From NCBI GenBank assembly GCA_009774375.1, contig VSNO01000058.1, positions 1 through 24,750 on the forward strand: 24,750 bases of DNA, written 5' to 3'. A program made the translations under genes and the position numbers. A model generated the notes under the pieces. It had not been told where the DNA came from. It saw only the letters and a program-made list of their open reading frames with translations, and made no database searches. The DNA is from Lachnospiraceae bacterium. GTDB lineage: Bacteria; Bacillota; Clostridia; Lachnospirales; Lachnospiraceae. Below are positions 7,306 through 15,028 of the stretch, in pieces (the first letter of the stretch is position 1; each line of letters starts with the position of its first letter).

Positions 7306-8304
7306 TCACCAATAGCATCCCTTTTCCACTGTTTTGGCATTCTTAGGGGTCTCCTCGGCGAGAGCTCTCGTCCATGAATCATTGAAAAAAGAGGCGATCT
7401 TTGTCGGATAATCATGTTCCCATCGATATCCTTTGATACCAAACAAAAGCTGCGTCGCTCCTCCCAGATGGATCGTCTGTTTTCCCGCATTTTTCAATTT
7501 TGAGGCCAACGGCATCCCATATGCGCCGCAGCCTATAATAGCAATGTCAAAATCAATATCCATAGCCTGCCCATACATGTAATCCAGCGCATCGAACCAC
7601 GTCTCAAAACGGTCGTCTTCCTCACCGCATAACGTCTGAACAGCCTTTAGCGTCCTCAGTTCAAACTCTGGCAAAATCTCAGAATCAGGAAAGATCAGCG
7701 CACGCCTCTTATACTGTTCCTGGATCGTCCTTTCGAACGGATGGATCACCAGAACTTTCTTTCCCGCCAGTGCCGCTGACCAGGGTCTGCCTGGTGCAAG
7801 CCACGGCTCCAGTCGAAACAGAAATGTCAGATCTGCGTTCGGTGCAAATTCTTCTATAATAAAGTCTTCCATATTCAGATGCCACATCGCGAGCAGGTCC
7901 GCGTTGGCACCCGCATCAAGAATCAGATCCGAAAATTGTTCCAAATATTGGTAATCCACTGGAAAAAATCCGGAATCCTTTCCCAGTCTCGTAAACCATT
8001 TGTCCAGATATGCGTCATCTTCCTCGCTGTGGCCTTTATATTTTACCTTTAAGTGTCCCACCACTGTCTGGAGTTCTGTATTTCCAAAACGACATGCCAT
8101 AAAAGGCTTTCCCTCCACAATTTTCTGATAAAGATAATCATTTGTCTTCGCAGAAGAAAGGATCCACTTTTTTGCATAGTACAACATGACCGGCTCCCTG
8201 TGAAAATATTTCACAAAACCATGACGCCGCAAGCACTTGTTGAAATAAAAATCCCTCCATTTCCACCTTTGTTCATATTGTACCCACTTTTGTTCCCTTG
8301 TCAT
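7306..8304 (-). CDS. Polysaccharide-locus protein of unknown function, GT-D-like
   Basis: A 332-residue soluble protein. I do not know a named enzyme for it. Visible landmarks are FMACRFGNTELQTVVG (about residues 68-83), a strand KKVLVIHPFERT (182-193), a Pro/Glu-rich stretch PDSEILPEFELRTLKA, then AIIGCGAYGMPLA (255-267) and QTIHLGGATQLLFGIKG (276-292). The order matches the GT-D protein at 797-1624: Arg-aromatic-Gly-acid-x-Glu motif, central strand, then a Gly-rich strand and a final 'IxxG' motif. I infer a divergent GT-D-type transferase. The metal motif DxE reads NTE here, so catalysis may differ or be lost. Start: ATG 8302-8304, overlapping the upstream stop as ATGA, with GGGAGGAG just upstream. 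A 29-codon N-terminal extension seen in the open frame is unlikely. Confidence 0.7.
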   Translation of the reverse strand: MTREQKWVQYEQRWKWRDFYFNKCLRRHGFVKYFHREPVMLYYAKKWILSSAKTNDYLYQKIVEGKPFMACRFGNTELQTVVGHLKVKYKGHSEEDDAYLDKWFTRLGKDSGFFPVDYQYLEQFSDLILDAGANADLLAMWHLNMEDFIIEEFAPNADLTFLFRLEPWLAPGRPWSAALAGKKVLVIHPFERTIQEQYKRRALIFPDSEILPEFELRTLKAVQTLCGEEDDRFETWFDALDYMYGQAMDIDFDIAIIGCGAYGMPLASKLKNAGKQTIHLGGATQLLFGIKGYRWEHDYPTKIASFFNDSWTRALAEETPKNAKTVEKGCYW

Positions 8305-9128
8305 TTTACTCCTCCCAGTCTGCGGCTGACGCTTTTCATCAATCCAGAGACTTTGCGTACTGCTCTGATCCTGTGCAGCCTGACCTCCCAAAGGCTTCCA
8401 GCATTCAGACGATGCGAATCGACGATCTGCGGATACGTGCTCCGCTGTTCCACATCTGTCTCATAGTGGTTGGTCTGTCCGAACTGAGACGGATCCCGAA
8501 ACCTCTTAAACCCATACTTTTTGGACATCAGCGAGATTACAGACTGATCGTGCCTGTGATCCACAAACTCCTTATAGTTCGGCAGCCCCATCACATTGGG
8601 CTCGTCCGAGATGATCCGGATATCCTGTGCATATCGCAGCACCTCATCGAGATAGGCTTCCACCACAGATGCCTTTTTGCAGACAAAATATCCACCGATA
8701 GACTGCGGTGTATCGGTATATTTCGTCTCATCGCAGCCGGTCAGTACAAATGCGTCCCTCTTTGTGTTCCCTTTCTCTATTCTCTCCCGTTCCAGCGAAA
8801 ATATCATAAGAGGTACCTTCTCATGTTCCATACAATCGATCAGATATTGGATCCGATTTACATAGACTGCTCCCGAGTCGATGTAGACCAGATAATCGTT
8901 CTCACCCAGTTCGTCATAAGCCTTTCTATAAAAATACGGTTTCCAGAGATAGTATCCGCCTCCTCTTGGCGTATCCAGGATCTCCTGATTCCTCCTGCGG
9001 AATGTTTCGTCAATATCGCCTGGTCCATATTCAAGCACTCTGTCGGCTCCCCACTGCCTCGCAGTCTTACTGTTGAGCTTTTGAGCCCGCTGAAATTTTT
9101 GATCTGCATAATTCACAGCTATAATCAT
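8301..9128 (-). CDS. Putative GT-A-like glycosyltransferase ('YLWKPY' type)
   Basis: A 275-residue soluble protein. An N-terminal strand MIIAVNYADQKF is followed by RGGGYYLWKPYFYRKA (about residues 55-70), a Gly-Tyr-x-x-Trp-Lys-Pro signature found in many uncharacterised capsule-locus transferases. YLVYIDSGAVYV (79-90) places an Asp in a DxD-like metal site, and HRHDQSVISLMSKKYG (about 190-205) resembles the DQS segment of GT-A enzymes related to GT8 and GT32. From these motifs I infer a nucleotide-sugar transferase; no family number is claimed. The start is coupled to the preceding gene as TAATG (9126-9130), and the stop overlaps the next start by four bases, so this is the middle of a tightly coupled run of three genes. 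Confidence 0.75.
   Translation of the reverse strand: MIIAVNYADQKFQRAQKLNSKTARQWGADRVLEYGPGDIDETFRRRNQEILDTPRGGGYYLWKPYFYRKAYDELGENDYLVYIDSGAVYVNRIQYLIDCMEHEKVPLMIFSLERERIEKGNTKRDAFVLTGCDETKYTDTPQSIGGYFVCKKASVVEAYLDEVLRYAQDIRIISDEPNVMGLPNYKEFVDHRHDQSVISLMSKKYGFKRFRDPSQFGQTNHYETDVEQRSTYPQIVDSHRLNAGSLWEVRLHRIRAVRKVSGLMKSVSRRLGGVK
8309..8316 (-). promoter_or_regulatory. Ribosome binding site fixing the start at 8304
   Basis: GGGAGGAG on the minus strand, followed by TAAA and ATG at 8302-8304. It sits in the final codons of the upstream gene and marks an ATGA coupled start, excluding the longer reading frame that begins at 8391. Confidence 0.7.
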
Positions 9129-10354
9129 TATTTCTGCCCTCTTACCTCTTTATATATGTGTTCAAGCTGTCCCGCGATCGCCTGCCCGCCAAACTTTTTT
9201 TCAACAGTGCTTCGTATTTGTCCTGGATCATACTTATCACACTGCTGTATGATCCGATCGAATGCCCGTTCAAGCTCCCCTGCATCTGACGAAGATATCA
9301 ATATGCCATTCTCCCCCGTCACAAAATCGTCTGGTCCCCCATTCGCCACCGCAATGACTGGTTTTCCACACGCCATCGCCTCTACATAAACTACGCCAAA
9401 GGTCTCGTACCGGCTTGGCAGCACGAACACATCACACGCCTGCATCTGCTCTACAACCTGCTCCCGGCTCAATGCTCCTGCAAATTCCACTGTTTGTTCT
9501 ATACCATACTCTCTGCACCACTCCACTGCATCCTGCAAGGCCTGTCCGCCGCCACCTATGATCAGCCTGACCTTGTCACATCTTCGTGAGAATTCCCGCC
9601 ATGCCTTCAGCAGGACATCTATACCCTTTTTTATCAGTTGATCTCTGGTATTCATATAACATATTGCCAGAAACCGCATTTCACTATGAAATTTATTTAC
9701 GCAGGGCTTGAACTGTTCAAAATCGACAACATTCCCTATGACGTCGATGTCAGCCGCTGGTCTGTATTCAGCTATGACCTTTGCAAACGCACGGCTTACA
9801 CATAGGATCTTTGCCGCGTTTGCAAATGCTTGTCTGATATATTTCTCATTCGATCTGCTGATCTGATCCTTATGCAGTTCAAACAGCGTTGCATGTTCTG
9901 TGATAACATAGGGAATCCCTGTTTTTTCAGACAGTCTCATGGCTGCATAACCAGCCCACACACAGCAATGTGCATGAATCACGTCCAGGTGCTCTGCCTC
10001 CAGATGATGTTGATCATATAACTGCAAAATTCCCCTCGTAAAGGCTTCACGATACCCTTCCATGCCATGCTTCAGAGGGCAGAATATTTTCATGCGGCAT
10101 ATCTGAATACCCTCGCGCTCTTCCACCGCTTCCTCTGTATAAGATACATAGTCCTGTATATATTTTGCCGAGTAGGTATCACTGTATAAAATGGTTACCT
10201 CATGCCCCGCACGTCTCAGCGCCCGTGCCTGATCCCAGAAAAAACTACCAAGCGTCGGCCTGGCCTTCGTTCTAAAGAAAGCAGGTATGATCAATATTTT
10301 TTCAGATTTAATGCCACCTTCAGCCAGCTTTTGCACTGCTTCACAGCCTCCCAT
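9128..10354 (-). CDS. Glycosyltransferase family 4 (GT-B), N-terminus uncertain
   Basis: Up to 408 residues. ILIIPAFFR begins the N-terminal Rossmann domain, with DVIHAHCCVWAG and ITEHATLFELH typical of GT4 enzymes. CVSRAFAKVI leads to the linker, LIIGGGG to the C-terminal domain, and the EX7E motif is ETFGVVYVE (Glu317 and Glu325), followed by CGKPVIA and GGPDDFV. A retaining transferase adding one sugar to a lipid-linked acceptor is expected. The ATG at 10354 gives a 64-base overlap with the upstream GT2 gene and has no good ribosome site. A GTG at 10336 has GGGAGG ten bases before it, and a TTG near the upstream stop is also possible. The first 15-20 residues are therefore uncertain. Confidence 0.85.
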   Translation of the reverse strand: MGGCEAVQKLAEGGIKSEKILIIPAFFRTKARPTLGSFFWDQARALRRAGHEVTILYSDTYSAKYIQDYVSYTEEAVEEREGIQICRMKIFCPLKHGMEGYREAFTRGILQLYDQHHLEAEHLDVIHAHCCVWAGYAAMRLSEKTGIPYVITEHATLFELHKDQISRSNEKYIRQAFANAAKILCVSRAFAKVIAEYRPAADIDVIGNVVDFEQFKPCVNKFHSEMRFLAICYMNTRDQLIKKGIDVLLKAWREFSRRCDKVRLIIGGGGQALQDAVEWCREYGIEQTVEFAGALSREQVVEQMQACDVFVLPSRYETFGVVYVEAMACGKPVIAVANGGPDDFVTGENGILISSSDAGELERAFDRIIQQCDKYDPGQIRSTVEKKFGGQAIAGQLEHIYKEVRGQK

Positions 10355-11118
10355 CCCATCCCATTCTGAACCATATACCAGAACCTCTTTTTGAAAAAAA
10401 ACTTCATCTCTGTCTTCTTTAATCTTGAGAGACTTGAAGCCGTCACTGATCTGTCGGACATGCGATACCCTACAATCTGCCTGTCCAGCAAGCCAAAGCG
10501 GTACCCGGCGTGCATCGCCTTCAGATTCATCGGATAGTCTTCAAACCATCTGTAGCTTTCATCATAACCGCCGACTTTCCTGATAAAATCCATCGTATAA
10601 AAAGTAGCCGACGGGGCTACAATTCTGTTTTGGATCAGCAGCAGCCTGTACTGTTCCCTGTAATCCAGCTTTGCAAATTCATAACACCTGTCACAATATG
10701 ACTGCACCTCCCCATACACAGCATTCGGATCATGATCATCAAACAATCGCACTTTTGCGATAGGAAATGTCCCCGGATGTCTCTCGCAAAACGTTACGTA
10801 GCTTGCAATAGCGTCCTCTGTCATATAATCATCACCCGCGATGCCCTTATAGTATTCGCCTTCTGCTACTTTAAGCCCTCTGTTAATATTCGCTGGAAGT
10901 CCTGTATTTTTATCTGATGTGACCAGCTTTATGGCTGTCAGAGCTCCCTTGTTTACCTCGATCCAGTCCTGAACCACCTGTATTGTCCTATCAGGCGAAC
11001 AGTCATCCGTAATGATCAGTTCAATCCTCGGATACGTTTGATTTTTGATACTGTCCAGTGTTTCAACGATCGTATCCGCCGAACAATATGACATCACAAT
11101 GACACTTACCAGTTTCAT
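10291..11118 (-). CDS. Glycosyltransferase family 2
   Basis: A 275-residue GT-A enzyme. It opens with VSVIVMSYCSADTI and has TDDCSPDRT (37-45) for nucleotide binding, NTGLPANINRGL (71-82), GDDYM (95-99) in place of the usual DxD, and ESYRWFEDYPMNLKAM with the conserved ED pair expected of the catalytic region. It lacks membrane helices. ATG 11118 is preceded by AGGTG six bases away and lies just after the stop of the polymerase gene. Its 3' end overlaps the following GT4 gene. A T8 run in the coding strand encodes a Phe-rich stretch near residue 242. Function: addition of one sugar to the repeat unit; specificity unknown. Confidence 0.9.
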   Translation of the reverse strand: MKLVSVIVMSYCSADTIVETLDSIKNQTYPRIELIITDDCSPDRTIQVVQDWIEVNKGALTAIKLVTSDKNTGLPANINRGLKVAEGEYYKGIAGDDYMTEDAIASYVTFCERHPGTFPIAKVRLFDDHDPNAVYGEVQSYCDRCYEFAKLDYREQYRLLLIQNRIVAPSATFYTMDFIRKVGGYDESYRWFEDYPMNLKAMHAGYRFGLLDRQIVGYRMSDRSVTASSLSRLKKTEMKFFFKKRFWYMVQNGMGWEAVKQCKSWLKVALNLKKY

Positions 11119-11121
11119 TCC

Positions 11122-12306
11122 CTACACCTTCCCAAGTAAACTCTTCACCTGCCAAAAATATCCCTCAGATCCATGATCTTGATCCAACGGCTGATACCAG
11201 TAGTGTCCCATCAATACCAGCAGATAATTCCTCAGAATATACACAGATATAAAGTGCGCTTCCACCAGATTAAAAACAGAAAAAGTCACGATCATTACCA
11301 GCAAAACGTAATCCTTTTCTCTATAGCTCTGATACAGCAGATAAAATGTCATGCCGACATAGATCATTCCAGGAATGATACCATACCAGTAATACAGCCG
11401 GACAAACCCTGCATCAAAATAATCTGTGTTTTCCGGAGCCGCAAACCATTTCCAATTCTCAAGTCTTGCCTCTTCGATCGCATAACAGCTCTCGTATCTG
11501 CCATTTAACACTTTATCAAGCTTAAACATCAGACTGTCCGGTGCCAGATCCATATTGCCCACATGCGAACCGATCATCGAAAAGACAACGCATCCAAAAA
11601 CGATCAATGCACACACAACATATACATTCTTATTTTCCCGATATTTTTTATTGTATCGCATAATACATGCCAATGCAACAAACAAAAACCAGACAAGCGC
11701 TCCCGTCTTGGATTTCGTAAGGAAAAACAGCGCGAAATCCACTGCCGCAAAGAACGCAAAGTGATACCATTTCAGTGCCTCTGCATAACTGTACACTGCC
11801 AGCACCACAACCATCCACAACATACAATGCAGGGCATTCGGATGTCCCATCCCGAGCACATACCGTGTTTCAAAAACCTGCTCGCCCGATCCCCCCCTGC
11901 CAAAATCAGCTACCACAGAGACGGCTCCGTATATCCCTGTCACGGACAAAAACATAAGCGCCGCACAGCCAGCAAACGTTATCCAGAACACAACTTTCAT
12001 CACCTTTTTGATGTCCATCCCTTTGCATGCCGCAATAAATGCGACCACTCTCACGGTCTCATCCCTTTCGTTCATCCTGTATGATACGAACATGACGGCT
12101 CCGAACAGCAAAATACACAGCCATTCTCTGGCCGAGTACTTTGTCAGTGCGATCTTGACGCAAAACAACAGAAAAGTCAAGCGAAACAGCTGACTTTCCA
12201 ATGGATTTGTATATGCACTTTTATCAATGATCACAATGATAAGCTCTAAAACTAAACCAATCCAGAAACAAACCTCACCAACTGTTTTTGTCCAATTGCG
12301 GCTCAT
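11122..12306 (-). CDS. wzy: Wzy-type O-antigen/capsule polymerase
   Basis: A 394-residue integral membrane protein with about ten to eleven hydrophobic segments. Motifs shared with O-antigen polymerases and ligases of Gram-positive loci are visible: MGHPNALHCMLW (153-164), FFLTKSKTGALVW (194-206), and a large extracellular loop with FKLDKVLNGRYES followed by DAGFVRLYYWYGIIPG in the C-terminal half. Such proteins link lipid-carried repeat units into long chains on the outer face of the cytoplasmic membrane. The start overlaps the stop of the upstream GT2 gene as ATGA (12303-12306). It is the only Wzy candidate here, so the product is probably a polymer rather than a single oligosaccharide. Ligase activity cannot be excluded from sequence, though Wzy fits the setting better. 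Confidence 0.85.
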   Translation of the reverse strand: MSRNWTKTVGEVCFWIGLVLELIIVIIDKSAYTNPLESQLFRLTFLLFCVKIALTKYSAREWLCILLFGAVMFVSYRMNERDETVRVVAFIAACKGMDIKKVMKVVFWITFAGCAALMFLSVTGIYGAVSVVADFGRGGSGEQVFETRYVLGMGHPNALHCMLWMVVVLAVYSYAEALKWYHFAFFAAVDFALFFLTKSKTGALVWFLFVALACIMRYNKKYRENKNVYVVCALIVFGCVVFSMIGSHVGNMDLAPDSLMFKLDKVLNGRYESCYAIEEARLENWKWFAAPENTDYFDAGFVRLYYWYGIIPGMIYVGMTFYLLYQSYREKDYVLLVMIVTFSVFNLVEAHFISVYILRNYLLVLMGHYWYQPLDQDHGSEGYFWQVKSLLGKV

Positions 12307-13241
12307 TGTATATCCTTCTTTCTCTTAAACCGGTTTCTTACAAAACACTGCACAGTCGCCCTCTGTTCTGCAGCCCACTTGCGCAGCCACATGCACCTGC
12401 TGATTCCCAATGCCTTTGCCTCCCTGATTCCCATGTGATACTTAATGATAAACTTTTCTGTAAAATACTCCCTGCATGCTCTGCTCTCCTGTAAATGATA
12501 CTTCGTATACATATATCTGTAATCTCTGTAAATACGTATATCCCTCTCGGAAAAGCTCTCTGTATACTGATTTTCATGTACTCCGATCGACACGAGCGGC
12601 TTCTTCGTATATGCGAAGTCTGACCCTTTCTCCAACAGATCAAAATAGAGAAACATATCTGATGCCCAATTGCTCTGCTCGTCAAAAAGTGCTGGTTCAC
12701 ATCCCTTTCGGTATATGATAGAACTGGGAGCTCCGATCTGATTGCCAAGAAACAGATTTCGATAATCGCTTCCCAGTCTGCATATAAAGTCCTCATCAGC
12801 ATACCGGTCATAATATCCTCCCTGATGCCCTGCCGTCACATGATGCATCACACTGGGATCCTGTCCGTCAAGCATCACCTGCCTGCTGCCCGAAAACGCG
12901 AACACTGCGTCGGGCTTGTTTTCAAGCAGCGCGACATATTCCCCAAGACTCGTGTTGTCCGTAAACCAGTCATCACTGAACATGATCTTGATGTACGACC
13001 CATTAGCCATCCTGATCGCCGCATTCCAATTAAAAATATGACCGTACGGTTTGTCGTTATGTCGATAATTTACATTAGGGTACTTTGTTCTTACAAGGTT
13101 TTCTGTCTCTCCATTCGTCGAATCATCCGACAGATTGACTTCAAAATCTGTATAGTTCTGACAATATACAGACTTTAACAGGCGCTCTACCTCATCCGCG
13201 TTATTATAACAGGGGATACATATTGAAACCTTCGCGCCCAT
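12303..13241 (-). CDS. Glycosyltransferase family 2
   Basis: A 312-residue GT-A transferase: VSICIPCYNNADEV at the N-terminus, NLSDDSTNGET (36-46) as nucleotide-binding loop, FNWNAAIRMANGSYIKIMFSDDWF (70-93) with SDDW as metal motif, and NWASDMFLYFDLLEKG in the catalytic half. The C-terminal 60 residues are basic and Arg/Lys-rich (ending RNRFKRKKDIQ), which could hold it against the membrane. Start: ATG 13239-13241 with GAGG seven bases upstream, eight to nine bases after the GT17 stop. The stop is translationally coupled to the polymerase gene. Sugar specificity cannot be inferred. Confidence 0.9.
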   Translation of the reverse strand: MGAKVSICIPCYNNADEVERLLKSVYCQNYTDFEVNLSDDSTNGETENLVRTKYPNVNYRHNDKPYGHIFNWNAAIRMANGSYIKIMFSDDWFTDNTSLGEYVALLENKPDAVFAFSGSRQVMLDGQDPSVMHHVTAGHQGGYYDRYADEDFICRLGSDYRNLFLGNQIGAPSSIIYRKGCEPALFDEQSNWASDMFLYFDLLEKGSDFAYTKKPLVSIGVHENQYTESFSERDIRIYRDYRYMYTKYHLQESRACREYFTEKFIIKYHMGIREAKALGISRCMWLRKWAAEQRATVQCFVRNRFKRKKDIQ

Positions 13242-13250
13242 ATCCTCACC

Positions 13251-14216
13251 TCATTTCCCGAAAGCTCTTCTGATCAAACGCTTTATCATGACAGTTGTTT
13301 TGTAACAGATGTTCTTTATTATAACTTTTGTCCTGCGCAGCATTTTTATCAACCTATTCTCCTTATGCATGATCAAAAAATCCAATTCCGCCTGATGCTC
13401 TCTGATATACTGCGGAAAGCTCTCATCGATCTCGCAGCGGACAAACTGTGCATTTCTGCCAAAAATATCCTTGCCGTCCTTAATCTGGTCAGTTACATTA
13501 GATAACACATGTCTTGAATTGTATTCCTGATGCGCCGCTGATTCGACTTTTTCCTGTACACGCTTACGGATATCCTTCTCACCATGGCCACCCATATAAC
13601 CAAAATGCCATCCGCCGTCCTCCACACGGATCCCAATCTCCTTGCGTTCAGGAAATCTCAGCTCACCAAGCAGAAGACTTTGTTCTTTCAGCAGCTTATA
13701 GCTGAGCATTTTCGTTCCGATCCACTTCTTTTGTTTCACGCCGCTAAATTCACCTGCGTAGGACAACAGGCTTCCAGAGATTTCCTCCATATTCAGATAA
13801 CAGTAAAACAGTCTCTGCGCAAAATGGTAGATCCTGTCCTCCTGAAAATTCTGCAGAATCTCCCGAATCTTATCAGGATTTGGAATCTCGTCAAGATCAC
13901 TAAAAATGATGACGTCGTCATCCGTACAGTCTTTTAATCCCCTGGTCACTGCATTTTTCTGGAAAGTATCCCTCTCATGCGTACCCCAGTCAGCGCCCCT
14001 GGGTGTATCATCCACCACGACATGAATGATCTTGTCGTGAAATTCAGAGAACATTTCTTTGTTCTCCTCGTAGTACAATGGCTTTTTCAGCCCTGAAAAG
14101 GTCTCTGTCGCCTCGCTGATGACAAATCTGTCCACCACAGAGTTTAAGACATTCAATCTTATTCTCAATATATCCAATTCATTAAAAAACTGAAAGCAGT
14201 CATAAACCATCCACAT
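13251..14216 (-). CDS. Glycosyltransferase family 17 (beta-1,4-N-acetylglucosaminyltransferase-like)
   Basis: A 321-residue member of GT17, the family of the animal bisecting-GlcNAc transferase MGAT3, also widespread in bacteria and large viruses. Seen: VYDCFQFFNELDILRIRLNVL (4-24), FVISEATETFSGLKKPL (31-47), DDVIIFSDLDEIP (100-112) with the metal motif DLD, and GGWHFGYMGG near residue 200. The tail is strongly basic. Length matches the catalytic core of the family without the animal membrane anchor. The start overlaps the DUF5672 stop as TGATG; ATG at 14210 (third codon) is an alternative. A run of eight G residues just before the start acts as, or displaces, the ribosome site. A GlcNAc-type donor is only a guess from the family. 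Confidence 0.88.
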   Translation of the reverse strand: MWMVYDCFQFFNELDILRIRLNVLNSVVDRFVISEATETFSGLKKPLYYEENKEMFSEFHDKIIHVVVDDTPRGADWGTHERDTFQKNAVTRGLKDCTDDDVIIFSDLDEIPNPDKIREILQNFQEDRIYHFAQRLFYCYLNMEEISGSLLSYAGEFSGVKQKKWIGTKMLSYKLLKEQSLLLGELRFPERKEIGIRVEDGGWHFGYMGGHGEKDIRKRVQEKVESAAHQEYNSRHVLSNVTDQIKDGKDIFGRNAQFVRCEIDESFPQYIREHQAELDFLIMHKENRLIKMLRRTKVIIKNICYKTTVMIKRLIRRAFGK

Positions 14217-14986
14217 CAGCCCCCCCCTCTAGCTTCTTCTCCGCATCCTGGCTTCAATACCTTTCTAATCATTCTCTTCGCCCGTCTCCCCAAAGGCTCC
14301 CTGATAAAATTCGGATACTGCGCATTCGTGCCCTCCCATTTGTGGAAGGCAAACGGCGTGATTCCCTGCACTTCCGGTATCATTTTCTCATGACTGTAGT
14401 ACTTTGCCACCTCCAGAGGGGCGATGCGCATCCCTTCCGCCTCCAGCAGATGACGGATTTTGCAGCAGATGAAACCATCCTCATAATACCACATTTTGCC
14501 ATACGCATACTCCCCCTCCCACGGAATCCCCGCTTTCTTCGGGAAATCCATCAGGCGCTTGCTCCGGATACCGGCACTGTTCCCCACGCGGCAGATATTC
14601 CCATCCCTGTCGCGGTACGTAGTCGTATCCCCCTCCGGCGGAAGCGGCCACGGCGCCCCGATATAATCATAGTCCAGAAATTCGTCGCGCCACATTTCAG
14701 GATGCACGACAAATCCGTCCGCATGGACGATCAGCGCGAAATCAGTGTGGATATGCTCCCCCAGTTCATAGACCATCTTATAGTTGAACGCATCGATATC
14801 CTTCAGTCTGTCCGTATGGCTGTAGCGTATCCCCGCAGGCAGACAAAACGGCTTCCTGTGCGTGATCAGCACCGCATCGCCGAAATCAATGCCGCGCATG
14901 CTGTACTGCATAGCCTTTATGGTCGCCCTGATGTTGACGCTCGTCATCGCCGCCAGTGTCACATTCGTGAGTCTGCGCTTTTCCAT
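14216..14986 (-). CDS. DUF5672 family protein, putative glycosyltransferase
   Basis: A 256-residue protein recognised as DUF5672 by its motif order: TNVTLAAMTSVN at the N-terminus, FALIVHADGFVVHPEMW (83-99), YDYIGAPWPLP (106-116), RVGNSAGIRSKRLMDF (133-148) and MWYYEDGFIC (165-174). The His-Ala-Asp and Glu-Asp pairs look like metal and catalytic acids of a GT-A-type fold, and the family is generally found in glycan loci; the reaction is not known to me. Start: ATG 14986 with GGGAG seven bases upstream, 42 bases after the GT11-like gene. The C-terminus is basic and ends in three Gly from a G8 tract. It belongs to the G+C-rich block together with the two preceding genes. Confidence 0.82.
   Translation of the reverse strand: MEKRRLTNVTLAAMTSVNIRATIKAMQYSMRGIDFGDAVLITHRKPFCLPAGIRYSHTDRLKDIDAFNYKMVYELGEHIHTDFALIVHADGFVVHPEMWRDEFLDYDYIGAPWPLPPEGDTTTYRDRDGNICRVGNSAGIRSKRLMDFPKKAGIPWEGEYAYGKMWYYEDGFICCKIRHLLEAEGMRIAPLEVAKYYSHEKMIPEVQGITPFAFHKWEGTNAQYPNFIREPLGRRAKRMIRKVLKPGCGEEARGGG
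14220..14227 (-). repeat. G8 homopolymer at the DUF5672/GT17 junction
   Basis: Eight consecutive G residues in the coding strand (C8 on the plus strand) encode the terminal Gly-Gly-Gly of the DUF5672 protein and lie three bases before the ATG of the GT17 gene. G:C tracts of this kind can slip in replication. A change of length would alter the DUF5672 C-terminus and stop codon use, break the TGATG coupling, and shift the spacing of the G-rich ribosome site of the GT17 gene. Confidence 0.75.
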
Positions 14987-15028
14987 TCTATATCTCCCTC
15001 TTCCTCCGAAATCCTCCGTCAGACGCTG

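Noticed and set aside
8298..9389. Plus-strand open frame of 363 codons
   Set aside because: Antisense to the WKP-type transferase and the end of the GT4 gene, both of which have clear motifs. No start signal, no family features.
10394..10401. T8 run in a GT2 gene, and A8 near the end of the GT-D gene, as phase-variation tracts
   Set aside because: Eight-base A/T runs are common in DNA of this composition, and both lie late in their genes, so I give them no weight beyond a note.
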